Part shown: piece after piece, positions 51,328 to 62,359 of the stretch
How the letters are laid out: each line of letters opens with the position of its first letter
Numbering within the stretch: the first letter of the stretch is position 1
Assembly (NCBI GenBank): GCA_946800325.1
Contig: OX326956.1
Location: 13,247,167-13,311,166 of the forward strand
Length of the DNA: 64,000 nucleotides
Reading direction: 5' to 3'
From: Luzula sylvatica
Taxonomy: Eukaryota; Streptophyta; Magnoliopsida; Poales; Juncaceae
Position numbers and translations under genes: made by a program
Notes under the pieces: model-generated
The model's input: only the letters and a program-made list of their open reading frames with translations
Databases searched by the model: none
Told to the model about the DNA's origin: nothing

Positions 51328-52939
51328 ACGAACACTAAGAAAGTTTGTTTTTCGATTCAAAACAAGATTTTAACGCTTTGAGGAGTTCAAATAACGTGTT
51401 TTTAGATCATTTGTATCGTATCTTTTAGTACACAACTTTTCACCAAATTTCACAAAAACAAAGATAGTTTGTTTTTCGTTTCAAAACAAGATTTTAACGC
51501 TTTGAGGAGTTCAAATAACATGTTTTTAGATCATTTGTATCGTATCTTTTACTACATAACTTTTCACCAAATTTCACAAACACTAAGAAAGTTTGTTTTT
51601 CGATTCAAAACAAGATTTGAACGCTTTGAGGAGTTCAAATAACGTGTTTTAAGATCATTTGTATCGTATCATTTACCACATAACTTTTCACCAAATTTCA
51701 CAAACACTAAGAAAGTTTGTTTTTCGATTCAAACCAAGATTTTAACGCTTTGAGGAGTTCAAATAACGTGTTTTTAGATCATTTGTATCGTATCTATTAC
51801 TACATAACTTTTCACCAACTTTCACAAACACTAAGAAAGTTTGTTTTTCGATTCAAAAGAAGATTTGAACGCTTTGAGAAGTTCAAATAACGTGTTTTTA
51901 GATCATTTGTATCGTATCTTTTAGTACATAACTTTTCCCCAAATTTCACAAACACTAAGATAGTTTGTTTTTCGATTCAAAACAAGATTTGAACGCTTTG
52001 AGGAGTTCAAATAACGTGTTTTTAGATCATTTGTATCGTATCTTTTAGTACATAACTTTTCACCAAATTTCACAAACACTAAGAAAGTTTGTTTTTCGAT
52101 TCAAAACAAGATTTTAACGCTCTGAGGAGTTCAAATAACGTGTTTTAAGATCATTTGTATCGTATCTTTTACTACATAACTTTTCACCAAATTTCACAAA
52201 CACTAAGAAAGTTTGTTTTTCGATTCATAACAAGATTTGAACGCTTTGAGGAGTCCAAATAACGTGTTTTTAGATCATTTGTATCGTATCTTTTAGTACA
52301 TAACTTTTCACCAAATTTCACAAACACTAAGAAAGTTTGTTTTTCGATTCAAAAGAAGATTTGAACGCTTTGAGGAGTTCAAATAACGTGTTTTTAGATC
52401 ATTTGTATCGTATCTTTTAGTACATAACTTTTCCCCAAATTTCACAAACACTAAGATAGTTTGTTTTTCGATTCAAAACAAGATTTAAACGCTTTGAGGA
52501 GTTCAAATAACGTGTTTTTAGATCATTTGTATCGTATCTTTTAGTACATAACTTTTCACCAAATTTCACAAACACTAAGAAAGTTTGTTTTTCGATTCAA
52601 AACAAGATTTTAACGCTCTGAGGAGTTCAAATAACGTGTTTTAAGATCATTTGTATCGTATCTTTTACTACATAACTTTTCACCAAATTTCACAAACACT
52701 AAGAAAGTTTGTTTTTCGATTCAAAACAAGATTTGAACGCTTTGAGGAGTTCAAATAACGTGTTTTTAGATCATTTGTATCGTATCTTTTACTACATAAC
52801 TTTTCACCAAATTTCACAAACACTAAGAAAGTTTGTTTTTCGATTCAAAACAAGATTTTAACGCTTTGAGGAGTTCAAATAACGTATTTTAAGATCATTT
52901 GTATCGTATCTTTTACTACATGACTTTTCACCAAATTTC
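51328..52939 (+). repeat. 13-monomer higher-order unit, copy C
   Basis: Directly adjoins copy B with offset 1612 bp. It starts at an ACGAAC monomer start (the A of ACAAAC to ACGAAC variant). It has CACAAAAACAAAG near 51451, shared with the next copy and with 61741 but not with copy B, so C and D are closer relatives of each other. Confidence 0.88.
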
Positions 52940-53885
52940 ACGAACACTAAGAAAGTTTGTTTTTCGATTCAAAACAAGATTTTAACGCTTTGAGGAGTTC
53001 AAATAACGTGTTTTTAGATCATTTGTATCGTATCTTTTAGTACACAACTTTTCACCAAATTTCACAAAAACAAAGATAGTTTGTTTTTCGTTTCAAAACA
53101 AGATTTTAACGCTTTGAGGAGTTCAAATAACATGTTTTTAGATCATTTGTATCGTATCTTTTACTACATAACTTTTCACCAAATTTCACAAACACTAAGA
53201 AAGTTTGTTTTTCGATTCAAAACAAGATTTGAACGCTTTGAGGAGTTCAAATAACGTGTTTTAAGATCATTTGTATCGTATCATTTACCACATAACTTTT
53301 CACCAAATTTCACAAACACTAAGAAAGTTTGTTTTTCGATTCAAACCAAGATTTTAACGCTTTGAGGAGTTCAAATAACGTGTTTTTAGATCATTTGTAT
53401 CGTATCTATTACTACATAACTTTTCACCAAATTTCACAAACACTAAGAAAGTTTGTTTTTCGATTCAAAAGAAGATTTGAACGCTTTGAGGAGTTCAAAT
53501 AACGTGTTTTTAGATCATTTGTATCGTATCTTTTAGTACATAACTTTTCCCCAAATTTCACAAACACTAAGATAGTTTGTTTTTCGATTCAAAACAAGAT
53601 TTGAACGCTTTGAGGAGTTCAAATAACGTGTTTTTAGATCATTTGTATCGTATCTTTTAGTACATAACTTTTCACCAAATTTCACAAACACTAAGAAAGT
53701 TTGTTTTTCGATTCAAAACAAGATTTTAACGCTCTGAGGAGTTCAAATAACGTGTTTTAAGATCATTTGTATCGTATCTTTTACTACATAACTTTTCACC
53801 AAATTTCACAAACACTAAGAAAGTTTGTTTTTCGATTCATAACAAGATTTGAACGCTTTGAGGAGTCCAAATAACGTGTTTTTAG
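52940..53885 (+). repeat. 13-monomer higher-order unit, partial copy D
   Basis: Follows copy C for about 7.6 monomers, then changes at TTTTTAGGTC (53882-53888) into a different series (TATAGTATC, missing base near 53908, GAGCAGTAC). Its AAAGAAG monomer at 53436 has GAGGAG where B and C have GAGAAG. Confidence 0.82.
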
Positions 53886-56800
53886 GTCATTTGTATAGTA
53901 TCTTTTAGTACATAATTTTCACCAAATTTCACAAACACTAAGATAGTTTGTTTTTCGATTCAAAACAAGATTTTAACGCTTTGAGCAGTACAAATAACGT
54001 GTTTTTAGATCATTTGTATGGTATCTTTTACTACATAACTTTTCACCAAATTTCACAAACACTAAGAAAGTTTGTTTTTCGATTCAAAACAAGATTTGAA
54101 CGCTTTGAGTAGTTCAAATAACGTGTTTTTAGATCATTTGTATCGTATCTTTTAGTACACAACTTTTCACCAAATTTCACAAACACTAAGATAGTTTGTT
54201 TTTCGTTTCAAAAGAAGATTTTAACGTTTCGTGGAGTTCAAATAACGTGTTTTTAGATCATTTGTATCGTATCTTTTAGTACACAACTTTTCACCAAATT
54301 TCACAAACACTAAGATAGTTTGTTTTTCGATTCAAAACAAGATTTGAACGCTTTGAGCAGTTCAAATAACGTGTTTTAAGATCATTTGTATCGTATCTTT
54401 TACTACATAACTTTTCACCAAATTTCACAAACACTAAGAAAATTTGTTTTTCGATTCAAAACAAGATTTGAACGCTTTGAGCAGTTCAAATAACGTGTTT
54501 TTAGATCATTGTATCGTATCTTTTACTACATAACTTTTCACCAAATTTCACAAACACTAAGAAAGTTTGTTTTTCGATTCAAAACAAGATTTGAACGCTT
54601 TGAGGAGTTCAAATAACGTGTTTTAAGATCATTTGTATCGTATCTTTTAGTACATAACTTTTCACCAAATTTCACAAACGCTAAGATAGTTTGTTTTTCG
54701 TTTCAAAACAAGATTTTAACGCTTTGAGGAGTTCAAATAACGTGTTTTTAGATCATTTGTATCGTATCTTTTACTACATAACTTTTCACCAAATTTCACA
54801 AACACTAAGATAGTTTGTTTTTCGATTCAAAACAAGATTTGAACGCTTTGAGCAGTTCAAATAACGTGTTTTAAGATCATTTGTATCGTATCTTTTACTA
54901 CATAACTTTTCACCAAATTTCACAAACACTAAGAAAATTTGTTTTTCGATTCAAAACAAGATTTGAACGCTTTGAGGAGTTCAAATAACGTGTTTTTAGA
55001 TCATTTGTATCGTATCTTTTACTACATAACTTTTCACCAAATTTCACAAACACTAAGATAGTTTGTTTTTCGATTCAAAACAAGATTTGAACGCTTTGAG
55101 GAGTTCAAATAACGTGTTTTTAGATCATTTGTATCGTATCTTTTACTACATAACTTTTCACCAAATTTCACAAACACTAAGAAAGTTTGTTTTTCGATTC
55201 AAAACAAGATTTTAACACTTTGAGGAGTTCAAATAACGTGTTTTAAGATTATTTGTATCGTATCTTTTAGTACACAACTTTTCACCAAATTTCACAAACG
55301 CTAAGATAGTTTGTTTTTAGATTCAAAACAAGATTTTAACGCTTTGAGCAGTTCAAATAACGTGTTTTTAGATCATTTGTATCGTATCTTTTACTACATA
55401 ACTTTTCACCAAATTTCACAAACACTAAGAAAGTTTGTTTTTCGATTCAAAACAAGATTTGAACGCTTTGAGGAGTTCAAATAACGTGTTTTAAGATCAT
55501 TTGTATCGTATCTTTTAGTACATAACTTTTCACCAAATTTCACAAACACTAAGATAGTTTGTTTTTCGATTCAAAACAAGATTTTAACGCTTTGAGCAGT
55601 TCAAATAACGTGTTTTTAGATCGTTTGTATCGTATCTTTTACTACATGACATTTCACCAAATTTAACAAACACTAAGAAAGTTTGTTTTTCGATTCAAAA
55701 CAAAATTTTAAAGCTTTGAGGAGTTCAAATAACGTGTTTTAAGATCATTTGTATCGTATCTTTTAGTACATAACTTTTCACCAAATTTCACAAACGCTTA
55801 GAAAGTTTGTTCTTCGATTCAAAACAAGATTTTAACGCTTTGAGGAGTTCAAATAACGTGTTTTTAGATCATTTGTATCGTATCTTTTAGTACATAACTT
55901 TTAACCAAATTTCACAAAAACTAAGAAAGTTTGTTTTTCGATTCAAAACAAGATTTTAACGCTTTGAGGAGTTCAAATAACGTGTTATTAGATCATTTGT
56001 ATCGTATCTTTTAGTACATAACTTTTCACCAAATTTCACAAACACTAAGATAGTTTGTTTTTCGATTCAAAACAAGATTTTAACGCTTTGAGGAGTTCAA
56101 ATAACGTGTTTTTAGATCATTTGTATCGTATCTTTTAGTACACAACTTTTCACCAAATTTCACAAACACTAAGATAGTTTGTTTTTCGTTTCAAAACAAG
56201 ATTTTAACGCTTTGAGGAGTTCAAATAACATGTTTTTAGATCATTTGTATCGTATCTTTTACTACATAACTTTTCACCAAATTTCACAAACACTAAGAAA
56301 GTTTGTTTTTCGATTCAAAACAAGATTTGAACGCTTTGAGGCGTTCAAATAACGTGTTTTAAGATCATTTGTATCGTATCTTTTAGTACATAACTTTTCA
56401 CAAAATTTCACAAACACTAAGAAAGTTTGTTTTTCGATTCAAAACAAGATTTTAACGTTTTGAGGAGTTCAAATAACGTGTTTTTAGATCATTTGTATCG
56501 TATCTATTACTACATAACTTTTCACCAAATTTCACAAACACTAAGAAAGTTTGTTTTTCGATTCAAACCAAGATTTTAACGCTTTGAGGAGTTCAAATAA
56601 CGTGTTTTTAGATCATTTGTATCGTATCTATTACTACATAACTTTTCACCAAATTTCACAAACACTAAGAAAGTTTGTTTTTCGATTCAAAAGAAGATTT
56701 GAACGCTTTGAGAAGTTCAAATAACGTGTTTTTAGATCATTTGTATCGTATCTTTTAGTACATAACTTTTCCCCAAATTTCACAAACACTAAGATAGTTT

Positions 56801-57029
56801 GTTTTTCGATTCAAAACAAGATTTGAACGCTTTGAGGAGTTCAAATAACGTGTTTTTAGATCATTTGTATCGTATCTTTTAGTACATAACTTTTCACCAA
56901 ATTTCACAAACACTAAGAAAGTTTGTTTTTCGATTCAAAACAAGATTTTAACGCTCTGAGGAGTTCAAATAACGTGTTTTAAGATCATTTGTATCGTATC
57001 TTTTACTACATAACTTTTCACCAAATTTC
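53188..57029 (+). repeat. 31-monomer tandem block, copy one (3842 bp)
   Basis: The length is 31 x 124 minus two shared one-base deletions (53908 and 54507). It starts with a TTTGAAC monomer ending CATTTACCAC and ends with a CGCTCTGAG monomer. It is immediately followed by its copy; TTAACAAAC monomers at 55666 and 59508 are 3842 bp apart. Most of it (53.9-56.4 kb) is also related to 42.5-45.0 kb, 92 monomers upstream. Confidence 0.88.
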
Positions 57030-60000
57030 ACAAACACTAAGAAAGTTTGTTTTTCGATTCAAAACAAGATTTGAACGCTTTGAGGAGTTCAAATAACGTG
57101 TTTTAAGATCATTTGTATCGTATCATTTACCACATAACTTTTCACCAAATTTCACAAACACTAAGAAAGTTTGTTTTTCGATTCAAACCAAGATTTTAAC
57201 GCTTTGAGGAGTTCAAATAACGTGTTTTTAGATCATTTGTATCGTATCTATTACTACATAACTTTTCACCAAATTTCACAAACACTAAGAAAGTTTGTTT
57301 TTCGATTCAAAAGAAGATTTGAACGCTTTGAGAAGTTCAAATAACGTGTTTTTAGATCATTTGTATCGTATCTTTTAGTACATAACTTTTCCCCAAATTT
57401 CACAAACACTAAGATAGTTTGTTTTTCGATTCAAAACAAGATTTGAACGCTTTGAGGAGTTCAAATAACGTGTTTTTAGATCATTTGTATCGTATCTTTT
57501 AGTACATAACTTTTCACCAAATTTCACAAACACTAAGAAAGTTTGTTTTTCGATTCAAAACAAGATTTTAACGCTCTGAGGAGTTCAAATAACGTGTTTT
57601 AAGATCATTTGTATCGTATCTTTTACTACATAACTTTTCACCAAATTTCACAAACACTAAGAAAGTTTGTTTTTCGATTCATAACAAGATTTGAACGCTT
57701 TGAGGAGTCCAAATAACGTGTTTTTAGGTCATTTGTATAGTATCTTTTAGTACATAATTTTCACCAAATTTCACAAACACTAAGATAGTTTGTTTTTCGA
57801 TTCAAAACAAGATTTTAACGCTTTGAGCAGTACAAATAACGTGTTTTTAGATCATTTGTATGGTATCTTTTACTACATAACTTTTCACCAAATTTCACAA
57901 ACACTAAGAAAGTTTGTTTTTCGATTCAAAACAAGATTTGAACGCTTTGAGGAGTTCAAATAACGTGTTTTTAGATCATTTGTATCGTATCTTTTAGTAC
58001 ACAACTTTTCACCAAATTTCACAAACACTAAGATAGTTTGTTTTTCGTTTCAAAAGAAGATTTTAACGTTTCGTGGAGTTCAAATAACGTGTTTTTAGAT
58101 CATTTGTATCGTATCTTTTAGTACACAACTTTTCACCAAATTTCACAAACACTAAGATAGTTTGTTTTTCGATTCAAAACAAGATTTGAACGCTTTGAGC
58201 AGTTCAAATAACGTGTTTTAAGATCATTTGTATCGTATCTTTTACTACATAACTTTTCACCAAATTTCACAAACACTAAGAAAATTTGTTTTTCGATTCA
58301 AAACAAGATTTGAACGCTTTGAGCAGTTCAAATAACGTGTTTTTAGATCATTGTATCGTATCTTTTACTACATAACTTTTCACCAAATTTCACAAACACT
58401 AAGAAAGTTTGTTTTTCGATTCAAAACAAGATTTGAACGCTTTGAGGAGTTCAAATAACGTGTTTTAAGATCATTTGTATCGTATCTTTTAGTACATAAC
58501 TTTTCACCAAATTTCACAAACGCTAAGATAGTTTGTTTTTCGTTTCAAAACAAGATTTTAACGCTTTGAGGAGTTCAAATAACGTGTTTTTAGATCATTT
58601 GTATCGTATCTTTTACTACATAACTTTTCACCAAATTTCACAAACACTAAGATAGTTTGTTTTTCGATTCAAAACAAGATTTGAACGCTTTGAGCAGTTC
58701 AAATAACGTGTTTTAAGATCATTTGTATCGTATCTTTTACTACATAACTTTTCACCAAATTTCACAAACACTAAGAAAATTTGTTTTTCGATTCAAAACA
58801 AGATTTGAACGCTTTGAGGAGTTCAAATAACGTGTTTTTAGATCATTTGTATCGTATCTTTTACTACATAACTTTTCACCAAATTTCACAAACACTAAGA
58901 TAGTTTGTTTTTCGATTCAAAACAAGATTTGAACGCTTTGAGGAGTTCAAATAACGTGTTTTTAGATCATTTGTATCGTATCTTTTACTACATAACTTTT
59001 CACCAAATTTCACAAATACTAAGAAAGTTTGTTTTTCGATTCAAAACAAGATTTTAACACTTTGAGGAGTTCAAATAACGTGTTTTAAGATTATTTGTAT
59101 CGTATCTTTTAGTACACAACTTTTCACCAAATTTCACAAACGCTAAGATAGTTTGTTTTTAGATTCAAAACAAGATTTTAACGCTTTGAGCAGTTCAAAT
59201 AACGTGTTTTTAGATCATTTGTATCGTATCTTTTACTACATAACTTTTCACCAAATTTCACAAACACTAAGAAAGTTTGTTTTTCGATTCAAAACAAGAT
59301 TTGAACGCTTTGAGGAGTTCAAATAACGTGTTTTAAGATCATTTGTATCGTATCTTTTAGTACATAACTTTTCACCAAATTTCACAAACACTAAGATAGT
59401 TTGTTTTTCGATTCAAAACAAGATTTTAACGCTTTGAGCAGTTCAAATAACGTGTTTTTAGATCGTTTGTATCGTATCTTTTACTACATGACATTTCACC
59501 AAATTTAACAAACACTAAGAAAGTTTGTTTTTCGATTCAAAACAAAATTTTAAAGCTTTGAGGAGTTCAAATAACGTGTTTTAAGATCATTTGTATCGTA
59601 TCTTTTAGTACATAACTTTTCACCAAATTTCACAAACGCTTAGAAAGTTTGTTCTTCGATTCAAAACAAGATTTTAACGCTTTGAGGAGTTCAAATAACG
59701 TGTTTTTAGATCATTTGTATCGTATCTTTTAGTACATAACTTTTAACCAAAGTTCACAAAAACTAAGAAAGTTTGTTTTTCGATTCAAAACAAGATTTTA
59801 ACGCTTTGAGGAGTTCAAATAACGTGTTATTAGATCATTTGTATCGTATCTTTTAGTACATAACTTTTCACCAAATTTCACAAACACTAAGATAGTTTGT
59901 TTTTCGATTCAAAACAAGATTTTAACGCTTTGAGGAGTTCAAATAACGTGTTTTTAGATCATTTGTATCGTATCTTTTAGTACACAACTTTTCACCAAAT

Positions 60001-60871
60001 TTCACAAACACTAAGATAGTTTGTTTTTCGTTTCAAAACAAGATTTTAACGCTTTGAGGAGTTCAAATAACATGTTTTTAGATCATTTGTATCGTATCTT
60101 TTACTACATAACTTTTCACCAAATTTCACAAACACTAAGAAAGTTTGTTTTTCGATTCAAAACAAGATTTGAACGCTTTGAGGCGTTCAAATAACGTGTT
60201 TTAAGATCATTTGTATCGTATCTTTTAGTACATAACTTTTCACAAAATTTCACAAACACTAAGAAAGTTTGTTTTTCGATTCAAAACAAGATTTTAACGT
60301 TTTGAGGAGTTCAAATAACGTGTTTTTAGATCATTTGTATCGTATCTATTACTACATAACTTTTCACCAAATTTCACAAACACTAAGAAAGTTTGTTTTT
60401 CAATTCAAACCAAGATTTTAACGCTTTGAGGAGTTCAAATAACGTGTTTTTAGATCATTTGTATCGTATCTATTACTACATAACTTTTCACCAAATTTCA
60501 CAAACTCTAAGAAAGTTTGTTTTTCGATTCAAAAGAAGATTTGAACGCTTTGAGAAGTTCAAATAACGTGTTTTTAGATCATTTGTATCGTATCTTTTAG
60601 TACATAACTTTTCCCCAAATTTCACAAACACTAAGATAGTTTGTTTTTCGATTCAAAACAAGATTTGAACGCTTTGAGGAGTTCAAATAACGTGTTTTTA
60701 GATCATTTGTATCGTATCTTTTAGTACATAACTTTTCACCAAATTTCACAAACTCTAAGAAAGTTTGTTTTTCGATTCAAAACAAGATTTTAACGCTCTG
60801 AGGAGTTCAAATAACGTGTTTTAAGATCATTTGTATCGTATCTTTTACTACATAACTTTTCACCAAATTTC
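57030..60871 (+). repeat. 31-monomer tandem block, copy two (3842 bp)
   Basis: Equal in length to copy one and in the same order, including both one-base deletions (57757, 58353). Differences are scattered single bases, for example ACAAATACTAAG at about 59015 and CCAAAGTTCAC near 59748. GAGAAG at 57331 replaces GAGGAG at 53489. Confidence 0.88.
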
Positions 60872-62045
60872 ACAAACACTAAGAAAGTTTGTTTTTCGAT
60901 TCATAACAAGATTTGAACGCTTTGAGGAGTCCAAATAACGTGTTTTTAGATCATTTGTATCGTATCTTTTAGTACATAACTTTTCACCAAATTTCACAAA
61001 CACTAAGAAAGTTTGTTTTTCGATTCAAAAGAAGATTTGAACGCTTTGAGGAGTTCAAATAACGTGTTTTTAGATCATTTGTATCGTATCTTTTAGTACA
61101 TAACTTTTCCCCAAATTTCACAAACACTAAGATAGTTTGTTTTTCGATTCAAAACAAGATTTAAACGCTTTGAGGAGTTCAAATAACGTGTTTTTAGATC
61201 ATTTGTATCGTATCTTTTAGTACATAACTTTTCACCAAATTTCACAAACACTAAGAAAGTTTGTTTTTCGATTCAAAACAAGATTTTAACGCTCTGAGGA
61301 GTTCAAATAACGTGTTTTAAGATCATTTGTATCGTATCTTTTACTACATAACTTTTCACCAAATTTCACAAACACTAAGAAAGTTTGTTTTTCGATTCAA
61401 AACAAGATTTGAACGCTTTGAGGAGTTAAAATAACGTGTTTTTAGATCATTTGTATCGTATCTTTTACTACATAACTTTTCACCAAATTTCACAAACACT
61501 AAGAAAGTTTGTTTTTCGATTCAAAACAAGATTTTAACGCTTTGAGGAGTTCAAATAACGTATTTTAAGATCATTTGTATCGTATCTTTTACTACATGAC
61601 TTTTCACCAAATTTCACGAACACTAAGAAAGTTTGTTTTTCGATTCAAAACAAGATTTTAACGCTTTGAGGAGTTCAAATAACGTGTTTTTAGATCATTT
61701 GTATCGTATCTTTTAGTACACAACTTTTCACCAAATTTCACAAAAACAAAGATAGTTTGTTTTTCGTTTCAAAACAAGATTTTAACGCTTTGAGGAGTTC
61801 AAATAACATGTTTTTAGATCATTTGTATCGTATCTTTTACTACATAACTTTTCACCAAATTTCACAAACACTAAGAAAGTTTGTTTTTCGATTCAAAACA
61901 AGATTTGAACGCTTTGAGGAGTTCAAATAACGTGTTTTAAGATCATTTGTATCGTATCATTTACCACATAACTTTTCACCAAATTTCACAAACACTAAGA
62001 AAGTTTGTTTTTCGATTCAAACCAAGATTTTAACGCTTGGAGGAG
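60872..62045 (+). repeat. Partial 13-monomer series after the 31-monomer pair
   Basis: The order follows 52196-53365 (70 monomers upstream): CATAACAAG with GAGTCC, AAAGAAG with CCCC, TTTAAACGC, CGCTCTGAG, TTTGAAC, CGTATTTTAAG with CATGAC, ACGAAC, CACAAAAACAAAG, CATTTACCAC and CAAACCAAG. It ends inside the CAAACCAAG monomer near 62045, where a private CGCTTGGAGG occurs and the downstream half becomes an ACACAAC type. Confidence 0.8.
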
Positions 62046-62359
62046 TTCAAATAACGTGTTTTTAGATCATTTGTATCGTATCTTTTAGTACACAACTTTT
62101 CACCAAATTTCACAAACACTAAGATAGTTTGTTTTTCGATTCAAAACAAGATTTGAACGCTTTGAGCAGTTCAAATAACGTGTTTTAAGATCATTTGTAT
62201 CGTATCTTTTACTACATAACTTTTCACCAAATTTCACAAACACTAAGAAAATTTGTTTTTCGATTCAAAACAAGATTTGAACGCTTTGAGCAGTTCAAAT
62301 AACGTGTTTTTAGATCATTTGTATCGTATCTTTTAGTACATAACTTTTCACCAAATTTC

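Noticed and set aside
29510..60871. Block duplications as pure assembly artefacts
   Set aside because: The copies differ by private substitutions, whole-monomer gains and one-base deletions, which a simple duplicated contig would not show. Read-level confirmation is still desirable for the homopolymers and the largest pair.
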